A DNA stretch of 64,000 nucleotides, taken from assembly GCA_016929135.1 (NCBI GenBank), contig JAFGJK010000110.1, positions 1 to 64,000 of the forward strand, written 5' to 3'. This document shows positions 41,839 through 50,972 of the stretch, piece by piece. The DNA comes from Spirochaetota bacterium (lineage in GTDB: Bacteria; Spirochaetota; UBA4802; UBA5550). Made by a program: the position numbers and the translations under genes. A model generated the notes under the pieces. That model ran no database searches, was not told where the DNA came from, and saw nothing but the letters and a program-made list of their open reading frames with translations. Position 1 is the stretch's first letter. The number at the start of each line of letters is the position of its first letter.

Positions 41839-43125
41839 ATGAAGGATCTGAAAAGTGCATATAAGACGATCATGGACGACCATTTCCCCGACGAGATGAC
41901 CATCAGCTTCGGGGACCAGAGGCTCGTCTACAGGAAACGGTCATGGAGGATCAACGACGGGGGATCCCTCATCGAAAAGGGTCTCCGGTACGGGGAGAAC
42001 CCCGGGCAGGAGGCGGCGATGTACCAGCTGGTCAACGGGAACCTTGTGCTGGGGAAGTGCCGTTTTATCGAGCCGGGGAATCCCCTGGTGAGCGGCATCG
42101 ACGAGGATATGATGGTACAGTTCGGGAAGCACCCGGGCAAGATCAACATGACCGATATCGACAACGCCCTGAACGTGCTGAAGTATCTCATGGACAGGCC
42201 CGCAGCGGTGGTGGTGAAACACAACAATCCCTCCGGCGTCGCCGTGGCGGCGACGGTCGCGGAGGCCTTCAGCAGGTCATTCCGCGCGGACAGGATCGCC
42301 GCCTTCGGCGGCTGTGCCGCCATGAACAGGACCGTCGACAGGGAGACGGCGGAGCTCATATCGAAGCAGTATCTCGAGGTGGTGGTGGCGCCGGATTATG
42401 ACGGCGGTGCGATCGAGGTTTTAAAGAAGAGCAAGAATCTCCGTATCGTGAAGATCGGGCGCATCGACATGCTCGCCCAGTACAGGGGCATGATCTTCGT
42501 GGATTTCAAGTCGCTTATCGACGGGGGCATCATCGTACAGCAGTCCCCGGTGAACATCATACACGGCAGGGACGATCTGAAGCCAGCCGAGGCGGAATAC
42601 AAGGGGCAGATCTATCGGATCGACAGGCTTCCCACGGATGCCGAGTACGAGGATCTCCTCTTCGGCTGGTCGGTTGAGCAGGGCGTCACCTCGAACTCGG
42701 TCCTCTATGTGAAGGATGGCGTCACCGTCGGCATCGGCACGGGGGAACAGGACCGGGTGGGGGTCGCCGAGATCGCGGTCTACAAGGCCTACACGAAATA
42801 CGCCGACCTTCTCTGCTACGATCGCCACGGCATCTCCTACAAGGAGCTGGAACTGGCGGTACGCAGCGGCGAGCGCCAGAAGAAGGATATCGAGGCCATC
42901 GACGAGGAGACACGGGAGGCCAGAGGGGGGCTCATCGGGGCATCGGCGGTCTCGGACGCCTTCTTCCCTTTCCGGGACGGGGTCGACGTGGTGATCAATG
43001 AGGGCGTTACAGCCATCGTGCAGCCGGGCGGCTCCATGCGCGACCATGAATCGATCGTCGCCTGCAACGAGGCGGACCCGAAGGTGGCGATGGTGTACAC
43101 CGGGCAGCGTGCCTTCAAGCATTAG
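41839..43125 (+). CDS. Stand-alone AICAR formyltransferase (PurH C-terminal domain)
   Basis: 428 residues. LRYGENPGQEAAMY and VVVKHNNPSGVA are the core AICAR transformylase motifs, with K127 and H128 as the catalytic pair. FFPFRDGVDVV and AIVQPGGSMRDHE follow near the C-terminus. The IMP cyclohydrolase domain that forms the first 200 residues of normal bifunctional PurH is missing. The 40 residues before RYGENPG are not a remnant of it. The last step of purine synthesis must then be done by a separate protein such as a PurO-type enzyme or a distant IMPCH. GGGAGACTGCA precedes the ATG. It is followed by yjbQ after eight bases. Confidence 0.85.
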   Translation: MKDLKSAYKTIMDDHFPDEMTISFGDQRLVYRKRSWRINDGGSLIEKGLRYGENPGQEAAMYQLVNGNLVLGKCRFIEPGNPLVSGIDEDMMVQFGKHPGKINMTDIDNALNVLKYLMDRPAAVVVKHNNPSGVAVAATVAEAFSRSFRADRIAAFGGCAAMNRTVDRETAELISKQYLEVVVAPDYDGGAIEVLKKSKNLRIVKIGRIDMLAQYRGMIFVDFKSLIDGGIIVQQSPVNIIHGRDDLKPAEAEYKGQIYRIDRLPTDAEYEDLLFGWSVEQGVTSNSVLYVKDGVTVGIGTGEQDRVGVAEIAVYKAYTKYADLLCYDRHGISYKELELAVRSGERQKKDIEAIDEETREARGGLIGASAVSDAFFPFRDGVDVVINEGVTAIVQPGGSMRDHESIVACNEADPKVAMVYTGQRAFKH

Positions 43126-43133
43126 GAGGAGCC

Positions 43134-43550
43134 ATGGCGGTCTATACCGAATATATCAACGTTTCCACCAGGGGGAAGCGGGACCTGGTGGATATCACCG
43201 GCAACCTGGCAAGGGTGCTGGAAAAACTGGATGTCCGGGAAGGCATCGTCACGGTTTTCGTCCCCGGATCCACCGCTGCGGTCACCACCATCGAGTTCGA
43301 ACCGGGGCTTGCCAGGGATATCGATTCCTTTCTCGAACGGCTGGCCCCCTACGGAGAGAAATATCATCACCACGAGACCTGGCACGACGATAACGGTTCG
43401 TCGCATATCCAGGCGGCGATGCTGGGCCCCTCTCTCACGATACCCTTCGTGAAGGGGGCGATGACACTGGGTACCTGGCAACAGGTGGTGCTGGTGGATT
43501 GCGATACCAGGCCAAGGGAAAGGAGACTGGTGGTACAGGTGATCTGCTAG
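43134..43550 (+). CDS. yjbQ: YjbQ/UPF0047 family protein
   Basis: 138 residues covering the whole UPF0047 fold. The conserved histidine/aspartate cluster reads HHHETWHDDNGSSHIQAAMLGPS. GTWQQVVLVDCDTRPRERR is the family's C-terminal strand. Some members have weak thiamine phosphate synthase activity and can suppress thiamine auxotrophy. The true role is not settled. AGGAGGAG precedes the ATG. It is co-transcribed with the AICAR formyltransferase gene. AIR, an intermediate of purine synthesis, is also the precursor of the thiamine pyrimidine, so the pairing may be meaningful. Confidence 0.85.
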   Translation: MAVYTEYINVSTRGKRDLVDITGNLARVLEKLDVREGIVTVFVPGSTAAVTTIEFEPGLARDIDSFLERLAPYGEKYHHHETWHDDNGSSHIQAAMLGPSLTIPFVKGAMTLGTWQQVVLVDCDTRPRERRLVVQVIC

Positions 43551-43551
43551 A

Positions 43552-44157
43552 TCAGGCCTTCCGTTTTTTCTGCTCGTATTCCCGGAGGTATTCGTCGATG
43601 AGGCTTTTCGGCCTCTCCTCCCCCTTTACCTTTTCGCGGGATTCTCCGATACTGCTGAAGAGGCTCGCGAGCCCCCGAGCCGGCATCTTGATGAGGTTCC
43701 ACAGCGCAGAGAAGAAATCGGAGAGCGCCTCCAGGACGGTCTTCACTATCTGGCGCTTCGCCCCCGCACCGGAAGGGGCGCTCCTCAATGATGGCATCGC
43801 GCTGGATACGGTGGAGGCGGCCGACGATGCAACCGCCCTGGCCCCCCCGTATATCGCCGGGACCGGGTTCGCAGCGCTGGATAGCTTGACGGTGGGGGTG
43901 GTGGAGGGTATGACCGAGACCCTTCTCACCCGCATCACCGGCATGCCTGTCTCCGAGCCCCTGTCGATGATGAAGAGGATGAGGTAGTAGATATACATGA
44001 AGACGTTGAAAAAGATCAGGAACAGGGCGATCCAGATCTCCAGGAATGCCCAGAAGGCCTCGTAGAGCACCTTGAAGAAATCAACGAACTTGAAGAAGAA
44101 GCTGAATATGTTATCAAGGGCAGCGTTCGAAAACTGTTTGACCATGGTGTATTTCAT
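43552..44157 (-). CDS. Membrane protein of unknown function
   Basis: 201 residues. Residues 15-65 are very hydrophobic and Phe-rich, forming two helices. An Ala/Ser-rich linker follows, then an amphipathic helix around 135-160 and a charged end EYLREYEQKKRKA. I do not recognise a family. GGAGG precedes the ATG. It is the last gene of the minus-strand block and converges with yjbQ with one base between the stops. The gap to the cNMP gene upstream is 108 bases. Confidence 0.55.
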   Translation of the reverse strand: MKYTMVKQFSNAALDNIFSFFFKFVDFFKVLYEAFWAFLEIWIALFLIFFNVFMYIYYLILFIIDRGSETGMPVMRVRRVSVIPSTTPTVKLSSAANPVPAIYGGARAVASSAASTVSSAMPSLRSAPSGAGAKRQIVKTVLEALSDFFSALWNLIKMPARGLASLFSSIGESREKVKGEERPKSLIDEYLREYEQKKRKA

Positions 44158-44265
44158 CGTTAACCTCCGACCTCGGTCCCGAATATGCTATGGGATTGTA
44201 TAATATACGACCACAAGCTTGAATTTCGTCAATTAAATTTTAAACGCCTCCGGCGATACTTGCAG

Positions 44266-45609
44266 CTATTCGCCGTCGATCTCCTGGGACATCTCTGAGA
44301 ATAGTATGGTGGTCTCCTGCTCTGCCTTGCTGGGGCCAGGCGTTTCCGGCTTCGAGGGGGCAGGCTCTGTCTCATGCCGCTGGGGCGAAGGTCGCACGGC
44401 CGTTTCCCCCGGCTCCGCGGCGTCGAGTCTGTCCCTGGATTTGAAGTATTTTGCCCTGGCGGCGACGTCAGAGGCGCGGAGGATAGACGTCTCGCCGAAA
44501 TTGAAGTTCAGGTTGTGGTCCTGCAGCAGCTCGTTGATCGAATCACCGAGCTCATCGAGGGTGATGTCCGTCATCTTGAGAAGCTCGTCGATCCCGAAAT
44601 TGAATATGTACGAATCATGCCCCTTCAGGGGTATCTTCTCCTCCATGAGCTTGTTTTCCAGAAAGGCGTAGATCCTGGTGATCGGCTTTTCGTAAAGGCG
44701 CGATTCGATGCGGATATAGGTGAACCAGAGCCGCTCGCTAATGGCGGTGTAGATCTTTTTCAGCAGCATGGGGGATTTGCCGAGCATGGTCACCAGGTTT
44801 TCCTTCGTGATGGGGATGAGGATGGTGGTGCCGTCGCATACCGCCGTGGCGTTGCGCGTCTTGTTCGATACGATGGCCAGCTCGCCGAAGATGTCCCCCT
44901 TTTTGAGGATCGAGAGCATTATCTGGGAATCACCGACGTTCTTGAATATCTTAACTTTCCCCTCCTTGATGAGGTACAGGGCGTCGCCGGGCTCGTTCTC
45001 GCAGAAGACGATCTGCTTGTTGGCATAGGCAAGATGGACCCCGCTCTGTCTCGGCACCGACATCTTCCCCTGCCCCTTCTTTTCGATAGCCCCAATCTTC
45101 CGTTTCGCCTCGTCGCATGAACTTGATTCGGGATAGAGCGAAAGGAATTTGCGGTACACGTAGCAGGCATAACTCAGTTCTCCCTGCCGGTAGAAGTACT
45201 CCCCCAGGCCGAAGAGCATCATGTCATCGCTGACGTTCTCCCTGCGGGCTTTGATTGAGAAGATCATGTCATCGTATGCCCTGAGCTCGTCAGCGAAGCT
45301 GTTGATGACCTTCATGGCGATGTCTGCGTTTTTGCTTAGGAGGGCCAGGAAGCTCTCCCTGTTGAAGATGAGGATGACGGAGTCGGTTTTCGCGTAGGCC
45401 GATTCCATTCTCGGCCTGTCGCTGAGCGATGAGATTAAGCCGAAAACCTCGCCCTGCTCCGCATTTATCCTGAAGCGAACGACCTTCTTGTTCGTGGTCT
45501 CCAGGGCAATCTCTCCGCTCTGGACGATGTAGATGTCGTCAACGTCGTCGTCCCCTTCGATGTAGATGTATGATCCCTTCTTGAATGTCTTTTTGCTATG
45601 GGACTGCAT
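44266..45609 (-). CDS. Protein with two cNMP-binding domains
   Basis: 447 residues. The first cyclic-nucleotide-binding fold covers residues 10-110 (GSYIYIEGDDDVDDIYIVQSGEIAL). A TPR-like helical pair follows (GEYFYRQGELSYACYVYRKFL). A second fold is at 190-310 (CENEPGDALYLIKEGKVKIF and GDIFGELAIVSNKTRNATAV). A helical domain near 320-390 has the shape of a Crp-type DNA-binding region but is divergent. A proline-rich tail ends the chain. The phosphate cassette FGELAIVSNKTRNATA of the second domain has an N-A-T pattern that differs from the R-A/S of cAMP binders. Seven bases separate it from the DJ-1 gene. Role: probably signal-responsive regulation. Confidence 0.75.
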   Translation of the reverse strand: MQSHSKKTFKKGSYIYIEGDDDVDDIYIVQSGEIALETTNKKVVRFRINAEQGEVFGLISSLSDRPRMESAYAKTDSVILIFNRESFLALLSKNADIAMKVINSFADELRAYDDMIFSIKARRENVSDDMMLFGLGEYFYRQGELSYACYVYRKFLSLYPESSSCDEAKRKIGAIEKKGQGKMSVPRQSGVHLAYANKQIVFCENEPGDALYLIKEGKVKIFKNVGDSQIMLSILKKGDIFGELAIVSNKTRNATAVCDGTTILIPITKENLVTMLGKSPMLLKKIYTAISERLWFTYIRIESRLYEKPITRIYAFLENKLMEEKIPLKGHDSYIFNFGIDELLKMTDITLDELGDSINELLQDHNLNFNFGETSILRASDVAARAKYFKSRDRLDAAEPGETAVRPSPQRHETEPAPSKPETPGPSKAEQETTILFSEMSQEIDGE

Positions 45610-45616
45610 AGGGCGG

Positions 45617-46165
45617 TCACATCCAATACACCTGTAGAGCCTGCTTCAGATCCAGGGCCGCCTGCGACCCCTTTATGATCTCCACGAGCCGCAGCGCGAA
45701 TGGTATGGCGCAGCCGGCTCCTCTGCCGGTGATAATCCTGCCGTCCACCGTGACCGGCTCGTCCACCGCCGTCGCACCCGTAAGCTCCTTCTCGTATCCG
45801 GGATAGCAGGTGGCCCTCTTCCCCCGCAGCACTCCGGCGGCGGCCAGGACGATGGGGGCCGCGCATATGGCGGCGACACTCCCTCCGGCATCGTGGATAC
45901 GCCGAACCGCTTCGAGGATTCTGTCGTTCGCCTTCAGGTTGGCGCTCCCGGGCATCCCCCCGGGGAGAACGATGAGGCTGAAACCGGAGATGTCGAGGCC
46001 GGTGAGTCCTGTGTCAGGAATGACGGAGATTCCGTGGGACCCGGTCACGGGGCCCTCCTCCAGGGATGCGGTGGTCACGTCAATGGAGGCGCGGCGCAGG
46101 ATGTCCACTATGGTTATCGCCTCTATCTCCTCGAAACCCGATGCCAGCGGTACCAGAACCTTCAT
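45617..46165 (-). CDS. DJ-1/PfpI family protein, YajL-like
   Basis: 182 residues. The conserved glutamate E15 (SGFEEIEA) and the nucleophilic elbow cysteine C101 (AAICAAP) are present. GRGAGCAIPFALRLVEII matches the family end. YajL/DJ-1 proteins protect against oxidative and glyoxal stress, although the exact chemistry is debated. AGGAG supports the ATG at 46165. It lies in a same-strand run with TelA upstream (15-base gap) and the cNMP protein downstream. Confidence 0.9.
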   Translation of the reverse strand: MKVLVPLASGFEEIEAITIVDILRRASIDVTTASLEEGPVTGSHGISVIPDTGLTGLDISGFSLIVLPGGMPGSANLKANDRILEAVRRIHDAGGSVAAICAAPIVLAAAGVLRGKRATCYPGYEKELTGATAVDEPVTVDGRIITGRGAGCAIPFALRLVEIIKGSQAALDLKQALQVYWM

Positions 46166-46180
46166 CTGTTGACTCCTGGA

Positions 46181-47287
46181 CTAGAGTTTCATTCCCGGCT
46201 GGGATTGCTGCGCCTCGCGGAGCTTGATCTTCAACTCCCCCTCCAGCTTGGTGAGCTCGCTCTCCGCCTCGCGCCGCTTCAGGCTCCCCTCCTGCTGGAT
46301 CTTCAGCGTCTCCTCTATGGTGGATACCAGCTGCTCGTGCACCTTCTTCAGCGTCTCGATCTCGACGATCCCCTTCTCCGATTCCTTGGCGATGTCGAGT
46401 GAGCCCTGCTTCAGCATCTCCGCGTTTTTTTTCAGCAGCTCATTGGTGGTTTCGGAGATTTCCTTCTGCATCTCCAGCGCTTTTTTCTGGCGGAAGATGC
46501 CTATGGCTATGACGATCTGGTTCTTCCACAGGGGGATGGTGTTCAGGATGGAGCTCTGTATCTTCTCCACCAGGAGCTGGTCGTTGTTCTGTATGAGCCG
46601 GATCTGCGGACTTGTTTGAATGGCGATCATCCGTGAGAGCTGAAGGTCGTGGACCTTTTTCTCCAGCCGGTTCGCCATCTGGGCCATGTCCTGCACCCTC
46701 TGGGCATCGATGGCGTCCCCTGACTGCTCCGCCTTTGCCCTGAGCTCGGGGACGGTCTTTTCCTGAATCTCCTGGAGCCGCATCTTCCCGGCCAGAATGT
46801 AGAGGTCGATGTCCCTGATGTAATCGACGTTCCTGTCGTAGAGGCCGTCGAACATGGTGATATCCTTCAGGAGCTGCATCCTGGCCTTGGTCAGCTCGTC
46901 GGTGATCTTCTCGATCTGGACGTTCACCTCGTCATACCGGGCGACGAACTTCTTCATGCCGGTGACGAAGCTGCTGATGATGGGTATCTTCGACATCACC
47001 CCTCCCGAAGGGGAGAGCTTGTCGACGTTGAGGCTCTTCACCTGCACCATCAGGTCGGTGAGGATGTCACCGACGTAGCCGGTGTCCTTGGACTGCATCC
47101 CCTCGAGTATGGTGTCGGCGAAATTTGATACGCCGGTCTGCGCGCCGACACCGAACTGGATCACGCTCTGGGAATCTTCGACGTCGATCTGCTTCGCGAT
47201 CTCCTCGACCTGCTTTTTCTGTTCCTCGCTGAGCTCATTCAGCGTGATTTCTTTCTTGTTCATGCTCTGCATCTGCTGTGCTTCCAT
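46181..47287 (-). CDS. telA: TelA/KlaA family protein (toxic anion resistance-like)
   Basis: 368 residues, mostly alpha-helical and highly charged. The TelA core is recognisable: IPIISSFVTGMKKFVARYDEVN, then LYDRNVDYIRDIDLYILAGKMRLQEI, NNDQLLVEKIQSSILNTIPLWKNQIVIA, and a long C-terminal coiled coil ending in Gln-rich sequence. Members are linked to tellurite resistance and, in Gram-positives, to cell-envelope stress. The ATG at 47287 follows GGAGGG. It lies directly downstream of the XpaC-like gene, a pairing common in many phyla, which suggests they act together. Confidence 0.85.
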   Translation of the reverse strand: MEAQQMQSMNKKEITLNELSEEQKKQVEEIAKQIDVEDSQSVIQFGVGAQTGVSNFADTILEGMQSKDTGYVGDILTDLMVQVKSLNVDKLSPSGGVMSKIPIISSFVTGMKKFVARYDEVNVQIEKITDELTKARMQLLKDITMFDGLYDRNVDYIRDIDLYILAGKMRLQEIQEKTVPELRAKAEQSGDAIDAQRVQDMAQMANRLEKKVHDLQLSRMIAIQTSPQIRLIQNNDQLLVEKIQSSILNTIPLWKNQIVIAIGIFRQKKALEMQKEISETTNELLKKNAEMLKQGSLDIAKESEKGIVEIETLKKVHEQLVSTIEETLKIQQEGSLKRREAESELTKLEGELKIKLREAQQSQPGMKL

Positions 47288-47332
47288 ACTACCCTCCTCT
47301 CTGTTTTGATTCGGTGCCACGGATGTGCGGAA

Positions 47333-47932
47333 TCATTTTTCAAGCTCCATCGTTTTCTTGAGCAGGGTGATCTCGGCGTTCAGGTCGAGAAGGTCATGCT
47401 CGTAGAGGTGCGCCAGCTGTCGGTCGTAGGTCTCCTTGACAGAGGCAAGCATCCCCTCGACCCGGGCGAGGGCTGCGGAGATCTCGGAAGTCATCTCCTT
47501 TCTCCCGGATAGTTCGATGTACTGCTCCACGATCTTTTTCGTGGCGTCCACATAGTAGTTTATGAACTGGCGCGCCTTCCCCAGATCCTGCGGGTTCTTC
47601 ATCAGGTACTCGAAGATCTCAAGCCCTGTCTTGCAGATCCCCCGCACCTGGAGGGCCACTGCGTTGCTCCGTATCATCCTGGCGCTGTTGCTGATCGCCC
47701 TGATCTTCTCTATGCCGGCTGCGGCGGTCTGTTGCGCGTTTTCCCTTGCCGGGTTTGCCGTACTCCTCTTTCCCGAATCCCATATTTTTCCCGCGCCCCT
47801 TAGAAGTAAACTCGATACCATTACCGCCGCGATCCCGGCAATCGATGAAAGAAGGAATCCCAGGGGGGTGAACCTGAAGAGCGCCGCGAATACCGCGGTG
47901 CCCAGGAGGAAGATTAGAAATGCCTTTTTCAC
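47333..47932 (-). CDS. XpaC-like membrane protein
   Basis: 199 residues. Two hydrophobic segments at the N-terminus (about 3-18 and 24-45) are followed by a helical, charged domain (60-199) with YVDATKKIVEQYIELSGR. This is the pattern of the 5-bromo-4-chloroindolyl phosphate hydrolysis protein family (XpaC), which is found next to TelA. The start is a GTG at 47932 with GAGAGG upstream. A phosphatase activity is not shown by any motif here. A membrane partner for TelA is the better guess. Confidence 0.7.
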   Translation of the reverse strand: MKKAFLIFLLGTAVFAALFRFTPLGFLLSSIAGIAAVMVSSLLLRGAGKIWDSGKRSTANPARENAQQTAAAGIEKIRAISNSARMIRSNAVALQVRGICKTGLEIFEYLMKNPQDLGKARQFINYYVDATKKIVEQYIELSGRKEMTSEISAALARVEGMLASVKETYDRQLAHLYEHDLLDLNAEITLLKKTMELEK

Positions 47933-48045
47933 CTGCCGGAACCTCTCTGTATCGTATCGCCCCCCCGCGGGTCAGGCGATAGTGATCTATTATTGTCGGC
48001 CCGCTGATTTTTTTACAAGTAAAATATGGAGGAGGCTGGCCGTGA

Positions 48046-48582
48046 TCAGAGGGATGCGATGATGCCCCGGACGGCGGAATCGATCTCCGGAAGGAGGGCT
48101 TCTATTCTGGCCATCTCGTCGCTGGAGAAATCCGACAGGACGTAATCGGCCACGGAGAGCATCTGATTGTCGGGCCTTCCCACGCCGAACCGGAGACGCC
48201 GGAAATCGGGGGTCCCCAGCTGCTCGATAATGGAACGGAGCCCGTTGTGCCCCTTGTGGCCGCCGCCTGTTTTAATCCTGAAGTCGCCGAAGGGGAGCTC
48301 GATCTCGTCGTGCACCACGATGAGGGATGAGGGATCGACACGGTGGTATGCCAGGGCCTGCTTCACCGGTCCGCCGCTCTGGTTCATGTAGGTCTGGGGC
48401 ATCATCAGTAAAAGGTCGCGTGATTCCATCTGCCCGGTACCGCAGAAAGCCGAGAAGGCGCTCTTCGAAACGCGGATTCCCCATGTATCGGCAAGGTGCG
48501 CCCCGATGATGAACCCTATGTTGTGGCGGTTTCGTCGGTATTTCATGCCGGGGTTTCCGAGAAAGGAGATGACGACCATCAT
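48046..48582 (-). CDS. pth: Peptidyl-tRNA hydrolase
   Basis: 178 residues. It has LGNPGMKYRRNRHNIGF with the catalytic His, PQTYMNQSG, HDEIELPFG with the catalytic Asp, and GGGHKGHNGLRSI with the substrate-binding Asn. It recycles peptidyl-tRNA released from stalled ribosomes. The family usually starts VGLGNPG, and here it is SFLGNPG. GGGGGG precedes two consecutive ATGs, so the start could be one codon later. Not adjacent to rplY, as it often is elsewhere. Confidence 0.93.
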   Translation of the reverse strand: MMVVISFLGNPGMKYRRNRHNIGFIIGAHLADTWGIRVSKSAFSAFCGTGQMESRDLLLMMPQTYMNQSGGPVKQALAYHRVDPSSLIVVHDEIELPFGDFRIKTGGGHKGHNGLRSIIEQLGTPDFRRLRFGVGRPDNQMLSVADYVLSDFSSDEMARIEALLPEIDSAVRGIIASL

Positions 48583-48601
48583 GTGCCCCCCTCTGCTACC
48601 T

Positions 48602-48940
48602 TCATCGGCGTGTTGTGAAGTCGACGGCTTCCTGCAGGGTTTCGAAATTGACGATCTTCTTGTCGATCTCGGTGATGGAGAAAAGCTCGGCGATCTCGTC
48701 CTTGACGCCCGCGATCACAAGCTGACGATCCGACTTCTGCAGATTCGCATGATAGTGGATGAGGAATTGGATCGACGAGCTGTCGATGAAACTCACGCCG
48801 GACAGGTCCAGGATGATGTTTCTCTTTGCGTCCACCTCCTCCTTCAGCGCAGATTCCAGGGGCACAAGGTTTTCGATGCTGAGCGATCCCTCCACCCGGA
48901 ACAGTGAATAACGCTCGTGGGATTCCAGTGAAAATCTCAT
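48602..48940 (-). CDS. STAS domain anti-sigma factor antagonist-like protein
   Basis: 112 residues covering one STAS fold. NIILDLSGVSFIDSSSIQFLI contains the serine that is phosphorylated in SpoIIAA-type proteins. The start at 48940 is chosen because it matches the usual N-terminus MRFSLE; the upstream codons from a TTG are not homologous. No kinase or sigma gene is adjacent, so the partner lies elsewhere. It is 19 bases upstream of pth on the same strand. Confidence 0.85.
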   Translation of the reverse strand: MRFSLESHERYSLFRVEGSLSIENLVPLESALKEEVDAKRNIILDLSGVSFIDSSSIQFLIHYHANLQKSDRQLVIAGVKDEIAELFSITEIDKKIVNFETLQEAVDFTTRR

Positions 48941-49042
48941 TGTGAAACACGTATCCGTAAAATGCCGCGTCCTGAGACTGCGGCACCGTACCGAGGCACG
49001 ATAATTCACGAAAAAAAAATATGTCCATTTTGTCAAGCGTTA

Positions 49043-50956
49043 TCATTTCAGCCCGTCTCCGTTGCTCTCGATGAGAGTCTTTATGTAATCCTTCCATCGG
49101 CATTTTTCAATGCCGTACTCCACATACCTGCCGTTGTAGTCGGTGATGCCGTAGGGTGTCAGGGTGATGGATTCAGGGCGCACGGAGGTCCTGAAGAGCA
49201 CGCCGAAGCCGAGTATGTTCAGCTCGGCAAGTGATTCGCTCCCGTGCATGGTGAGGATCGCATTGGTGTCGTCCTCATCGAAGACGGACCTGCCCAGCAG
49301 GAGACGCTTGTCCAGCCCTGGTATCTTCAGGTAGTCCAGTATGGTGGGGAACATATCCCGGTGGGATACGGGGCGTGTGATGCGGCGCGCACCGGTGCCG
49401 GGGAGCCGGATCTGAAGGAGCAGCTTTTTGATGTCGTTGTGAAACACGTGATGGCCGATCCTGCCGGGTGCGAACCCTTCGCCGTGGTCCGACACCACGG
49501 CGATCACCGTGTTCTCATAGGCGCCTGTTTCCCTGAGGGCCGCGATGATCTCTCCTATCCGGTTGTCGACGTTCCTGGTGGAGTTTTTATAGCGGTCAAA
49601 GAGATACCCTATATTATGTTTCACCCGAATGTCCTTGAGACTCAGGATCTGCGGATAGTCCTTGAAGAGCTCCGCGTCTCTGTCGAAGTAATACTGGAAA
49701 TGGCTGCTGTCCAGCTGTACGTAGAGCAGAAAGGGCCTGGGGCTCCCGCGGAGCCCGCGGATCAGCGAGACCGCCCTGTCGGTGGTGAACCGGTCGAGCT
49801 CGTTCCGCTCCTTCCCCTGGAATGCGTCATAGGCGCTGTAGTAGCTGTCCAGCAGACTGCCGTTGCCGGTGAAGCGGCGGTAGAAGAGGTTCCAGTTGAA
49901 ATTCGCCGATGCGACGAAATGCGTGGAGTAGCCGGCCCGTTTCATGATCCGGAGAATGACGGATCCCTGTGGATTGTGTTCCCCGGTATCGATGTCGTCG
50001 TCGAGCGTGTAGGCTGGCCTGTCCAGGAAGATGACGTTCCACGAGAGTGAGGTGTAGATGGCATCGCAGTAGGCGTTGGGGAAGGTGAGCGAGTCGCGGC
50101 TGAGGGCGTGGATGTGCGGGCAGATCTGCCCCTCCACCATGTCCTGGCGGAAGCTTTCCAGTACGAAGATCACGACATTCTTCTTTCTCAGAGGGGGGGC
50201 GATCCTTTCTATCATTGCCGCGGTCTGTAGTTCCCCTCGGTGAGGCGGGATCTCCAGTGTGAGTGATTGGCTGTTTTTCCGAAAGAGCTCGAGATAGAGC
50301 GGCAGATTCCTCCTCGAAAATAGCTGCGGGTGCTGCCATGATACAGCCTGTTCCAGCACGAACAGGAATGCCGCGAGGATCACGATTGCCGGCAGTACCC
50401 TGTCGAGGACCATCGGCGCGGGGTGCATCTTTTTCAAGAAACGCCGTATAACGCTGCCGATGACCAGTATATTGGCCAGGAGGATCACTATCCCCAGGGC
50501 CGATTTCAGTGAAAAGCCGGCCTCGTGGAGCATGAACAGAAAATCCTCCCCGAGATTGCACCGCAGGAGGATCTCAAGGGACTCGGTCAGATTCGTTCCC
50601 GTCACGGAGAGCACGAGGGCGATGAGCAGTATCATGATGGAGTACAGGAAGGATGCGCCCGCCACCAGGTAGCGAAGGAGCCTGCCGCTCTTTGAATCGA
50701 TGTAAAGTGCCAGGGAGAAGATGAAGAGCTGTTGCAGTGAGAAGGAGATGATCGACCAGTGATCCACGAGGGAGGGAAGATGATACGGAATCCAGAGATG
50801 CGAGATCGCCAGGAGTATCAGGTAGAAGGGGATGGGGGATCCCTCCGAGTCGTTCTCCCCGAGGAACAGATCGGGGAGTCGGCTCTCCTGCCAGTGCTCC
50901 CTCATGGTTCCGGCGGCCCGTTTCACCGCGTGCAGGGTATCTCGTGTCTCTCCCAT
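49043..50956 (-). CDS. Sulfatase-fold membrane enzyme (LtaS/EptA-like)
   Basis: 637 residues. Five hydrophobic segments between about 40 and 220 anchor an extracytoplasmic domain of the alkaline phosphatase/sulfatase superfamily. VVIFVLESFRQDM gives the first metal Glu, CDAIYTSLSW the likely nucleophile region, and VIAVVSDHGEGF the D-H metal pair. HHVFHND follows. Such proteins transfer phosphoethanolamine or phosphoglycerol to lipids or glycans, or hydrolyse sulphates. No Cys/Ser-x-Pro-x-Arg sulfatase signature is seen, so a transferase is more likely. AGGGGAG supports the ATG. The radical SAM gene upstream ends 16 bases before. Confidence 0.8.
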   Translation of the reverse strand: MGETRDTLHAVKRAAGTMREHWQESRLPDLFLGENDSEGSPIPFYLILLAISHLWIPYHLPSLVDHWSIISFSLQQLFIFSLALYIDSKSGRLLRYLVAGASFLYSIMILLIALVLSVTGTNLTESLEILLRCNLGEDFLFMLHEAGFSLKSALGIVILLANILVIGSVIRRFLKKMHPAPMVLDRVLPAIVILAAFLFVLEQAVSWQHPQLFSRRNLPLYLELFRKNSQSLTLEIPPHRGELQTAAMIERIAPPLRKKNVVIFVLESFRQDMVEGQICPHIHALSRDSLTFPNAYCDAIYTSLSWNVIFLDRPAYTLDDDIDTGEHNPQGSVILRIMKRAGYSTHFVASANFNWNLFYRRFTGNGSLLDSYYSAYDAFQGKERNELDRFTTDRAVSLIRGLRGSPRPFLLYVQLDSSHFQYYFDRDAELFKDYPQILSLKDIRVKHNIGYLFDRYKNSTRNVDNRIGEIIAALRETGAYENTVIAVVSDHGEGFAPGRIGHHVFHNDIKKLLLQIRLPGTGARRITRPVSHRDMFPTILDYLKIPGLDKRLLLGRSVFDEDDTNAILTMHGSESLAELNILGFGVLFRTSVRPESITLTPYGITDYNGRYVEYGIEKCRWKDYIKTLIESNGDGLK

Positions 50957-50972
50957 GGCTCCCCTTGATCCG

